A stretch of DNA of 64,000 nucleotides from assembly GCA_037447655.1 (NCBI GenBank), contig JBBHKE010003451.1, positions 1 through 64,000 on the forward strand, written 5' to 3'. Below the pieces are notes generated by a model. The model made no database searches. It saw only the letters and a list, made by a program, of their open reading frames with translations, and had not been told where the DNA came from. Position 1 is the first letter of the stretch; every line of letters starts with the position of its first letter. Positions 48,622 to 58,700 of this stretch are shown one piece after another. The stretch is from Zygnema cylindricum. Lineage: Eukaryota > Streptophyta > Zygnematophyceae > Zygnematales > Zygnemataceae. The translations under genes were made by a program, and so were the position numbers.

Positions 48622-49612
48622 GTTGATGGTTTCGGATAAAACACAACCTGACTCTAACGGCGATGGATGGTGTGGAACGCGACAAACTACGGGGCCGGTT
48701 CTTTCGACCTAACCGACATTCACGGCTTTGGGTACAAGGCTACGTGGAAAATGTAGCTTGGAATTGATATCCACGTGTCGCTTTCTAAAAGTCCTTTGGT
48801 TACTGTGCATCGTGGCTGCTGACAATGATTTGCCGGCAGATTGCTACAGTACAGTACCGTACTGTACTGTGCATGCATGCATGTTGCCTGTAACAAACTT
48901 CGAGTGTGGATCGGTTCAAACTTCAAAAATAGCATTTTGGCTTTTTGCTCGCAGCTGAACTGTACCGTTTCAAAACAAACAAACCTTAGGCAACAACGGT
49001 ACAGGAATGTGCGACTGTAGAGTTGACGTACACATGATTTAATATTGAAAACGTGAAACACCTGCTTTACTGGACCGAGATAACGGTGAAACCGTACGAT
49101 TGCAGACTGTACTAGAACTCGTACATCAATTATCACAAAACACAGTGTGTACGAGATTCAGTGCGCAGTTAGGTTAAAGGATCCCGCACGGATTTTTTAA
49201 AGCACATCGTGTTCAACTGTTCATACTAGTATTTTCTGTAGGCTATAGTAGTTAGGACGTTTTCCATGAGACAATAGACTCATGTTACGCTTTCGGGAAA
49301 GCTGAACTTTTAGGGTCTCGTAGTCTCTTCTCCCTTGTGTACTTTCGTGCGGCGACAAAGTTTTTGGCTTTCCGAGTTCAGTTTTTCTGGGCGACAGTGC
49401 GCGTTACATCCCGCCTCGTGGCTCTCCAGAATGTTTTCAGCGAAATGCGCGGCGCACTACCCTCTTTCATTTAGACGTCTTTTCCATGCCGATTTTTGCC
49501 GATTCATTTATCGCGGGCAGACGGTGCGATTGAAACGCTCCGGCAACTTCCATGTTACTACAGTACAGTACTGTAGTTACGACGGGGTGACATTACCAAA
49601 AGCTTTCTATAT

Positions 49613-49837
49613 TTACTTTCTCATGGCATCCACCGCAGCAGCATGACCCATCGCATCCGACGTCGAACATGCATCCATCACGCGCCTCAAAAAATTCGTC
49701 CCCTCCAAATCTCTATCCATTGAGCCTCTCTGTACGGACGCCTGTCCTGCTATAAGGAGAGTTCCTGCTGCAGTTTTTGACAGAAGGATTTCTTTTTGAA
49801 TGCTTGGCTCCTTTGCAAGCCGGCCGTACTCCTTCAC
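49613..49837 (-). CDS. Hypothetical short coding segment
   Basis: A 74-codon frame on the minus strand ending ...AAAVDAMRK and a stop, with a balanced composition unlike the surrounding repeats (EILLSKTAAGTLLIAGQASV, DRDLEGTNFLRRVMDAC). The frame opens near an acceptor-like AACCAG at its 5' side and has no clear ATG there. It could be a last exon, a degenerate gene or chance; I do not recognise it. Confidence 0.22.
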   Translation of the reverse strand: MKEYGRLAKEPSIQKEILLSKTAAGTLLIAGQASVQRGSMDRDLEGTNFLRRVMDACSTSDAMGHAAAVDAMRK

Positions 49838-50041
49838 AGCTGGTTAACTGATGAATAACGGACTGTACGGTTTTAAATAGCTTGTCAGTTTTTATCTAGT
49901 ATTAGCCTCTGAATGTAGAATTTTTCTCGTTTATTTTTATTTTTAATCCTTTTTTTTTTTTGGCTGGTGTTACATTTCACTTTTCTGTGTGAGCTGTCAT
50001 ATTTGTCGCATTATTGTTGTCCCACTGCGCAGTCAAGAGGT

Positions 50042-51685
50042 ATGGGAGAGAAGTTTTTTTTGGAAAGTTCCGAAGGAAACTCGAAAGAATCCGAGTCCAT
50101 TCTTCATGTCTTGGAAGAAGTTTCTAAAGATATCGCGGTTCCATGGAAAGAACGTGGACTGAAAACACGTCCAAGTGAATTTATCAATCACGCTTATTCT
50201 GCAATTGTCACAAAACGACAAAGGTTACAAATTGCCGCTCAGAGAGCTCCCATGGATTTGTGGTATTGGAGCAAAAAGGGGCCCGTTTGGAGAATGATTC
50301 TTATTGGTTCAGTAAGTCACTAAGATTCATTTTGAAACTAAGTTATTTCCAAAATGAAAGCTTTCCTTCCTTGTTTTTGTCATCTGTGTGTATTTTTTGT
50401 TTTTTGTAAATTGTTATGGCAACAATCTTTGGCAAAGACTTTCTCATAAGTTTTATTTTAGCTTCACATTCGTAGCTTTCCCTTGGAAGCGCCATCCATT
50501 GTTTCCATCTTGTCAACATATTGCAAAAGAGAACTGGTGAAAGTTTTTTTTTTTTTTTGCCCGTTCTATGCGGCAAACCACGCTCAATTGACTTTGGTTT
50601 GTTCTTATTCTCAAAATCCTGTTTTTCTCGTTATCCTCTTCCGCAAACTAGTGCATATAATAACAATCGAGTAGCTCTTTTGACATTTTTTCCAGTTTAC
50701 GTTTAATCGTAATATCTCGTATTGACGTTTTTCAGTCTGCGCTTGATCGAGTATTCTATATTGGTGTTTTTTCCAATTTCCATCTCAGTAATTTTATAGT
50801 CGCTTTTCCGATTTGCATCAAACTGAATATAACTACTGGTATCTTTTCCAAAATACTGTGGCTGGTTTGTGGCTGGTTTGCAGGCAGCAGCAGTGGCCTT
50901 CACTGCTGCCTTCGGTCTTGCGGCGTTCCTCTCTGTTCTCGTGGCGTCACTTGCGACGGCCGTTGCAGCCGCCTTGATTCTCGCACTATGGGGTGTGAGC
51001 GCGCTATTGGCCATCGGTTTGGCGGCTGTCGCAGCTGTTGCCATTGGATCGGTGGCAGCGGCAGCTGCAGTCATTTCGTTTGCCACTCTCTGCGCTATTG
51101 GATTTGTATTGTTTTCGTCAGGTGAGGGAAAATTGTGTATATTGGATGAGTATTTTCTGGTCATATCAAATGCAACTCTTTGTGCTATCGATTCGTTTTG
51201 TTTTCGTCAGGTGCGAGAAAATTGTGTATATTGGATGAGAGTTCTGGTTCGGTTTTTGGTTTACGAGTTCACTAGTCAGCAATGACCTTTGACATCTTGT
51301 ATGAAAAAACTTGAAGCGTGAGGTTTGGAATGAATGTTGACAGGACCTACCGTCTGGATTTTATGAACCGTTTCTTGCCGTTTTTATGCTAAGTATGTGT
51401 GTGCATCAGTAGGAATATGGTAGTGAAGCTCGTTTGACTGAAGACTAAACACGTGTTATATTTTTTATTTCCTTTTTTGCAGCCGCCGCTTTTTGCCTGT
51501 GGGCGACCTGGTCGGTAGCCGAATGGGTTGTCGGTAAAATTTTTTCCATGACGGTCGGTACAAAGCAACTTGTCTCAGATCTTTCTCCCTCCGTACCTTT
51601 GACCAATCATGCAAAGGACGCTGACGCCGTCTTAAGTAAAGAGGCTCGTGTCGATGCAGAATCTTTGAAGGCTAAAGAAATCTAA
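50042..51685 (+). CDS. Small multi-pass hydrophobic protein, lipid-droplet/promethin-like (236 aa)
   Basis: Three exons, 50042-50311, 50884-51121 and 51483-51685 (TAA), GT-AG, phases joining to 711 nt. The ATG at 50042 follows an acceptor-like GCGCAG, so a 5'-UTR intron is possible. Residues 1-90 are hydrophilic (MGEKFFLESSEGNSKESE, then a basic segment ending DLWYWSKKGPVWRM). Exon 2 is almost entirely hydrophobic (AAAVAFTAAFGLAAFLSVLV, then LILALWGVSALLAIGLAAVA and further Ala/Gly/Val-rich helices), and exon 3 adds FCLWATWSVAEWVV before a hydrophilic tail ending ESLKAKEI. An uninterrupted membrane region of about 110 residues with Gly/Ala small-residue packing, flanked by soluble ends, resembles lipid-droplet assembly proteins of the promethin/LDAF1 type. 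No oleosin proline-knot is visible. The function is inference. The exon 2 donor region is tandemly duplicated in intron 2. Confidence 0.6.
51085..51250 (+). repeat. Tandem duplication across the exon 2 donor (89-bp period)
   Basis: GCCACTCTCTGCGCTATTGG...TTTTCGTCAGGTGAGG at the exon 2/intron 2 boundary is repeated as GCAACTCTTTGTGCTATCGA...TTTTCGTCAGGTGCGAG, followed in both by AAAATTGTGTATATTGGATG. The AGGT copies are at 51120-51123 and 51209-51212. Confidence 0.88.
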
Positions 51686-52074
51686 GAGGTGGCAAATGTC
51701 TTACCACATGAGTTCAGAACAGTTATGTTTGATATTTTTTGGAGTTCTGATCACTTGTATGCACAGTGTAGTGTACTGCATTTGTCTGTAGTGCGGGAAA
51801 TGTGTACAATATTCAGTGAAAGTTTTGATTCGAGAGAATCTCGTTTTCTTTTTTTACAAGTTTCCATGGTCGTGTATATCAGTTCACGATAGTTTCATTT
51901 AGTTCTTTTTTCACACATATCTTTTCATATCCAGCTACTTCCTAGTCCCTAAAGGGAGAGAGGGAGGGAGAGGGAGAGGGAGACGGTTTTGTTTTTGGCG
52001 TTATGTGAATACAAGTTTTTTCTTTGAGAAAGATCCAGGAGCTTGTCCGTGTTATATCCACTCTATTTAGTGAC

Positions 52075-52976
52075 TCAGATACAGCATAATGCTTCGGGCA
52101 AATGTATAAAATCTGAAGTTTCAAATGTTACTACTTCTAAAAAGGGACACAAGGGTCGACTGTTATCTTGTGGTCTCGGAAATCTCTCAAAGTTGAAGAG
52201 CTTCATGAAGTGTCCAATGGTGTTCTTGAGAATTGCTCCGACATTATTGCACCAGAAATATTGAGATGGCACATGTGTATCATTTATGAGGCAAGTGTGA
52301 CATTTGTCGCGTGGGAGGACCGGTGAAGTATGGAAGTTTGTGAACATTTGTCCGTCGGTCTGTTCCTTTGCTGTTGACCTATCTGTAAAAGGTTTCTCTT
52401 TCGCATCTTGCGAAATGAAACGGAAAAATATCAAATGATCTCGACCATTGGATGCTGTACAAGAGTTTTTTTGGCCTTTTACAGCATCCATTGGTCGAGA
52501 TTGTTTGAGTTTTTTCAAATGTTCCGGCTTTTCCTTTCAGTTGTTTTCATGTACTGAGATGGTTAAACATCACGCGCTTTTAATAAATATTGTTATTATT
52601 GCGGCAATGCATGTTGACTTGATAAAAAGTTCTGTATCTTTTCTCCTGGAGACTAAATTGTGGTGGTTCTGGGTCCAATTAAGAGGGACAATTTGTGACA
52701 TTTATGTGATTCTTTAGGTAACATTGTGTAAGATCCTTCATATGCCTCCCAATAAATAGCACATGAATACCTTCGAATTTTGGAATCAACCATCTGAAGC
52801 AGGTCAATGGCATACTTGATAGTGGTGACATGATACTCTCTCTCTCTTTCAAAAGTTGAACCGTTTTCCTTCACCACTGCTTCTACAAGTGCCATCATAC
52901 GAATGTTGTCTCTCCAATCGTACCCACTGATTAAGTGACAGGTGTCTCTCTTAACTAATTCACAAGGATCAACAAC
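52075..52976 (-). CDS. Unrecognised gene, two 3' exons (5' end not found)
   Basis: Two exons on the minus strand, 52976-52771 and 52378-52075, are bounded by canonical sites (CTTGCTTCAG acceptor, AG|GTATTC donor, ACAGATAG acceptor) and join in phase 2 without a stop to give about 168 residues ending in TGA. Visible segments: DPCELVKRDTCHLISGYDWR, DNIRMMALVEAVVKENG, REYHVTTIKYAIDLLQMVDS, CHTCLIND, YFWCNNVGAILKNTIGHF. The first exon looks helical; the second has four or more cysteines, including CxxC. I do not recognise the family. Upstream coding around 53150-53430 is open in several frames, but no phase-0 donor there fits convincingly. The intron between the exons holds a near-perfect hairpin (52437-52500). 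Confidence 0.45.
52437..52500. repeat. Near-perfect 22-bp hairpin
   Basis: ATCTCGACCATTGGATGCTG and CAGCATCCATTGGTCGAGAT pair with one mismatch around a loop of about 20 bases, in the intron of the 52075-52976 gene. Confidence 0.85.
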
Positions 52977-55020
52977 CTGAAGCAAGAAGGCACAACCGGA
53001 CCACCTAAGATTCTTTTCTGACAAAAATATTATTTGGTGTTTTTCCGGACGTAATAATCAGCATTAGGAAATCCTTTTTTATCTGTTGTGTTTAATGCAC
53101 TGGACGGGCCACGAGCCTAAGTTAATTTCCACCCGTCCGATTTTTCAGCTTATTCTCTGCCTTTCATTTTTGTTCCTTCAGATGCTTTACCATCGTGCTT
53201 TCTTAACAATTTCTTGCTCAGATTAAGGAATATTATGTTGTTTACCACTTTGGAAGCCGAAAAGCGTTTTGTGATTTGGCATATTTGAATGACATTTCTC
53301 GACCACTTTGAAGAAATAAACCAACCCGACATCCCATTGCAAGCTCATTCTTGGTAGGAGTGCAACCTTGTGCTGAAATAACAAGCACAGAACAAGAAAC
53401 AAGGGAGTAATGAAAGAAACCACATAACCATGACACTAAGCAAAGTTTGCTGTCAAGAGTTTTCAATTTTGGCAAATGCTTGAAGCACCGAGGATTATTC
53501 GAGTTTTGAATAGCAATATTTTCTCAAAATTCATTTTTTTGCAGATCAAATGACCGCATTCTCACAAAGTGCACTACAAACCAAAGAACACAAATTAGGA
53601 TCATACGGTTAGTGAGAGCAGGATAAATTAAAAAGCACGATGGTAAACCATCTGAATCCGGGGGTACAAAAGGGGTGGCATGGCCAAAACTGAAAAACTA
53701 CAAGCAGGGCAATTTAAAAAAAAGAAAGCAACGTGAACACAGAAAAATGGCATACGGTTAGTACACTTTGTATTTTGTGCATACAACATTCAGCTCGTAC
53801 GTGGTTTCGTACAGAAAAGGTACATATGGTTTTTTTTTTTATCATAATAGTTTAAAAGTTCCGCGTGATTTTCAAACATTCTGATTCACGCTTGGATAAA
53901 ACAATTTTGAACATAGCCGCCGGTATTCAGGGATTTGCGCATGCGCATATTCGGCACCGACCGCCATATACGGAGAATTGCGAATGTTTTCCGCGATTTT
54001 AGGATTTTGTCCCTTGGTTATTTTGACATTCCAATTTGTACCTTGCGACATCGTCTGCCACGTCATCTGCATCACGTCGGACATCGGCTGCATCGTGACT
54101 ATGCGCAAAGAATTATCGGCACGATGCGAGTATTGGTGCCGTACATTAAGCTCCGTGGTTTCAGGTTATGGGCTTCGTAAACCTGGACAGCTCATCAAGT
54201 ACAGTGTTGAGATAGTCGGCCAGTAGGAGTTGAAGCCGACAGCGAACAAGCCCCCAGAAGTTTGGATCTTTCTTCTGAACCAATGAATGCCTTGGAAAGT
54301 GGGAACTAAATTATAGAGTGGATGGACGGATTCTAACACGACCGTATGTGTTTCTAACGGTAGGGTGTCACCATTCCAACACATTGAGCATGTAACGTAA
54401 AAACTTCAGACGTTCAAATTTCAAAGTTCAAATCCGCCTACGCGAAGTAATTTAGCGTGGAATCGCTGACGGCTTCCATGCGCTTCCATTCCAGAAACCC
54501 GTCACTCAACCTCGCACGTTTTGACGGTAGAGTTACAGGTTGACGCTTTCTATGTGCTTCCATGTTCCAACGCTCGATCTTGCACGTGTCAAATTGAGAT
54601 CGTCGTATTCCTGGCGATTTTTATTCCAGGACTCGATCCCGCTAGTTGTTCACACTTGAAGTATAGTTCTTCCTGACGGTTTTTATGTGCTTCCGCTTTT
54701 CTCTAGAATCCCCGTCACTCGCAAGCGCACGTGCGAATGCTGCGACCATTCTCTAGCCGATGACCCAACGGTCAGTTTCCCCACCATCCCCGCCACCAGT
54801 GTCCTCGGTTCGAACTCCCGCCATTCAAATCCGCACCATCAGCACGCATTCATTCAAACCTTCGGACCATCCCCAGGATCTCACCATTAAACCATTCGGG
54901 TTTCTCACTCATTCATGCTCATTCAGCCATCGTCCGCCACGCCTTCTTAGTAACAGCCTACACATCTAGAATGCCGCTACCTTCTCTATTTTGTAAGATT
55001 GTGCTCCTTAACTGCTTCAG
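52977..55020. other. Region upstream of coiled-coil gene, no certain exon
   Basis: Overlapping short minus-strand frames at 53150-53475 may include an upstream exon of the 52075-52976 gene. AAGCACGATGGTAAACCATC at 53635 and its inverted relative at 53180 match 32848, a dispersed repeat. 54690-54970 is C-rich, probably leader sequence of the coiled-coil gene. Confidence 0.4.
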
Positions 55021-55220
55021 TTTCTAAAGGGAGAGACCGAGAAGGATGTTTACACCTTGATTTGCTGGGTTAGTTTATAGGCTGAGGGAAATAGACGCAG
55101 ATTTTTGAATATTACTTCAATATTATTTCCAGGAGGAAGACGGTTCCTGGTTGTTAGGTCGTAAGAGCTCTGGAGACGAACAGGAAGGAAAAATTCTTGT
55201 GTATTGCAATTTAGGTTTTT
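55021..55220 (+). other. Possible upstream exons of the coiled-coil gene
   Basis: After CTGCTTCAG, 55021-55068 reads (xx)FLKGETEKDVYTLICW up to a GTTAGT donor. After TTATTTCCAG, 55133 onward reads EEDGSWLLGRKSSGDEQEGK in the matching phase 0, with candidate donors at GTGTAT or GTTTTT near 55197-55217. Together they look like an N-terminal segment feeding the coiled coil. The first exon and the final donor are not resolved; an ATG at 54971 would require an intron of only 28 nt. Confidence 0.3.
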
Positions 55221-55651
55221 GAATCCCATTAGAGATAAAGGATTGTAGCATCACCTTGGTGCAACTGTATTTCTGGTTTCCCGCGTAAGGCCTTATCGGA
55301 AAGCAAGTTCCTATTTGGTACCAGACCTGAGAAGACCACACCATTCCTGATTATAAGTTGACGCAGTCAACACGGTAAGCATTTCTTTAACTCAATATAA
55401 ATAAGCGGAAATAGACACGTTTCTTACTGTGAAAGCATCCGTTTTTTGGGGAAAGTTTTGTATAGTTTTGGTTCCGCAATAATGTCCGTCTTTTAAAACG
55501 CGCGGAGATTCATTTCCAGACTCTGTACGAAAAGTTTTGTAGAAGAGAACTTGGCATTTGGCGATACATACCTTTGTCTATGTGCTTATTTCTTTGTGTA
55601 TTCGTGACTCTTATTCTGCCAGATACCAGAGTGATTAATGATCTGCTGTTC

Positions 55652-55750
55652 CATGTTTTCCTGTTGGCTGTTATAGTTTTGTTCTACTAGATGCTTATCC
55701 GCTGGTTATTGTTATTTACTGTTTTCATGTTTTCCTGTTGGCTGTTACAG
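55652..55750 (+). repeat. Duplicated 3' splice-site block
   Basis: CATGTTTTCCTGTTGGCTGT followed by TATAG (55652-55676) is repeated 74 bases later followed by TACAG (55726-55750); the second is the acceptor of the coiled-coil exon at 55751. Confidence 0.85.
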
Positions 55751-58700
55751 ATGAACCGGCTGTCAACCGCCAATGTGAAGGCGCTGGAGGAGAAGTGCCG
55801 ATTGGCGACAGCTGCTGTAGAGCAGGCCAACGCAGAAATTCTCAGGAAGGAAACTCTCGTCGAGAATTTACAAAACATGCTGCAAAGATCTCGTCGGGTA
55901 TGTAAAGCTACTACCATGGCCGGTAGTAGTCGTTGTTAGAGAACAGCGATGTTTATGTCTAAGAAAAGTAATGAACAGTGTTTGTTCATGTTTGTGGATG
56001 AAAAGTATTCTGACAGTTGTGACCTTTAAAGGAGAGATCAGTTTTCCATTCTTTTTGCTCATGTCCGCAACGCTGTATGCGGGGATGCAAGAGCCAACAT
56101 AAACATAGACCACGGAGATTTTTCAACTCCATTCCGTAACTGGTGTATCTGTATTGTTTCCGTAAATCATGGTTTTCCGAATCTTGCACTCCCTTCCTTT
56201 CCTGTTTGCTTATTGCCTGCAATAATATTGGTTGCCAGCTGTTGAGTTTCTTCGATGTGCTGTATTTCTTTTCAACGTATACGTCTTTTTGTTGCTTGCG
56301 GGTGTTGACTCAAGGGCTTGATAGACCTGCTAAACTCGTCAATTTTAATTTTTTGATGGTGCCTGATGTTTTTCAATATGATGTTGTGCTTCACAATGCA
56401 GGACCATGAAACGGAAAAAGCTCAGACACAAAAACTCAACAAGGTGGGGCGTTGTCTCTTGTCATTTTACAGCCATTAATATAGAATTTTGAAATCATGA
56501 TTTGCGTTGAGACTTTTGTGTGGTTTACTTTCGAGGTTCAAAAAGAAGCAGCGTGAATTGCACTTACGTTGACTGATATAGTTTGTGAAGAAGGTACAGA
56601 CACTATGAAGATTGAAGAATATAATTGAAGGTTGAATACAACATCAAAATCTCTTTCATTCTAAATTGATTAATGTTTTGTACATGTCATGCAGGAAATA
56701 TTGAGTATGCGTGAGCTTGCCTCTGCATTACAGGCCGAGTCGGATGGAAAAACTAAAGTAAGATTGTTGTATTTGACTCTGGCAATTTTTGTTGCCTTTT
56801 TCACTTGTCTGTTATGCACGTGAAAGCATGTACCATAGATAAAAGAACCTGCAAAGAACATTACCAATCAATGAAAATTGGAACCATGCTACATTTTGCT
56901 TCTCGGTATGGTCGCTGCATGCTATTCTCACTTGTCTATACTCAAAAGACGCCCGGGAAATTACATCTATGTGACATCTGTACTCACTTACAGTTTATTC
57001 TAACTTGCAGGAACAACAAAAGAAAGAGGCCCTCAGTGAGGCTCAGAAAATACAGATTCAGCGCTTGGAGAATCAACTCAAGGAAGCTGTAAATCGTGAA
57101 AAAGAGGTACTTTCATGATTCAAAGTGGCATTCCCTCTCTTTGGGTGATTGAAATCTGATCGTTTAAAGTTGGACAGGTTTCATTTTGCAAATGTTGAAA
57201 ATTCTTAAAAAACAGATAAGCTGGGACCAAGTTTTCTGTCTACTTCATTTGTACGGGATGGGCAGCGGAAATCCTTGAATACAATGTAAAATTCGGCTCC
57301 CCGTGAACTGCCCTGAAGTCTTAAATGGTTTTTCTCTTTTTGCAGCTGGAGCGGCAAATCGGTCTCGAGCGCTTGGCGACTAATGGAGTTGAGAAGCGTG
57401 TTTCCGGTGATATGAAGGCTGCTATAGAAGCCCAAAACCGACTGAAAGCTCTGTAAGTTTTTGCTTTGATTGCACTCCTATGTACATTGTATTTGGTATT
57501 GTTTTGTCATATTATATTTTTTCGTTTTTCCTCGAGAGACTTGTCCCGGATGTACACTGTAGCGGCGACCCTGAACATCACTGATTTTTTGCTAATATCT
57601 CTTTTTTCTGCAGGCTTCAAGAGAGAGAAAAAGAAATCCGGAAACTCTCGACTGAGCTGAATGAAGCCCTATCCCGAATTCCGATATTAGAGGCTGAACA
57701 GAGCAGGTCCAAGACCTTGGAAAAGCAGTGCGAAACTCTTCAGAATACCGTAAAAGAGCTCGAGGCTAAGTCTGTGGAATCTGTGACCTCTTTAGACAAA
57801 TTGAAGGGGGAAAGTAAAAAGCAAGAAGCAGCTTCGGCTACGGAGAATACTCGCCTTTTGTTGTCCCTCGAGGAAGTGAAGAAATCACGAGATGAGGTAA
57901 GATATCGCATGATCAATTTCTTCGATGTCAATGGAAATTTTAAATATTTGCATTGGTGAAAACTTATAACTGAAACTAAGGAATGGAATTTTTGTCTTTC
58001 TCACAGATTGAACTCCAGCTGAAGGAAGCTCTGAACCGAGAAACTCACGCCCAACGGCGCCTTCAAGCATCACTTGCAGAAGTTGCCGCTTTGAAGGAAA
58101 AAACCGGCGATTTGAATACGGCTTTGGAGGGAAGCTGTAAACGTGCAGAAGTGCTTCAAGTGAAGTTAAATTCGGCAGTTGAATCTTGCGTTGAATCTGA
58201 GAAGAAGGCGGAAGCTCAAGTTGCAAATGTCCAGAGACTGGAGGATGAAGTGAAGAATCGAAAGAGACGAGAAGAGATGTTTGAAATGAACTTGAGGGCG
58301 GCCGAGGTGAAATGGAAAAACACCAAAAAGGAGCTCGAATCAATCATGAAAGTGAAGGAAGACCTCAGTCAGGAAGTGGAGGGTCGACAGATTGAGCTCG
58401 AGAGGATGAAGGCGGAAGTCCAGCAGGAAGCCTATAAGAGAGACCAGGCGCTGACATCTGTCACTTTCCTTCAGAAAGAACTGGAGCATGTGAAAACTGA
58501 GTTAAAAGCAGCAAAGGACGCGAGGGAGACATTAACCGGGCAAGTGGATGAGAAGGAGGAACTTCTTGGAAGCGTTTCGGTGGAGAATCAGCGCCTCAAG
58601 GAAAGGAAGCAATTGCTGGAGCAATCATTGGTCGCACTAGAAGCAAAAGTTATTTCTGCAAATGAAGAAGCTGAAAAACGTCAACTCGCCATTCTTGAGT

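Larger units (their letters stand above)
46019..50041. other. Intergenic region between CRNKL1 and the hydrophobic-protein gene
   Basis: Contains the CRNKL1 3' UTR, a hAT-type MITE (46764-47151), a family-A MITE (48397-48621) and a B-box-like GGTTCAATTCCCACG at 47892. The 47172-47489 ORF has no recognisable family. GTAC-rich palindromes occur at 48845 and 49558. Confidence 0.5.
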
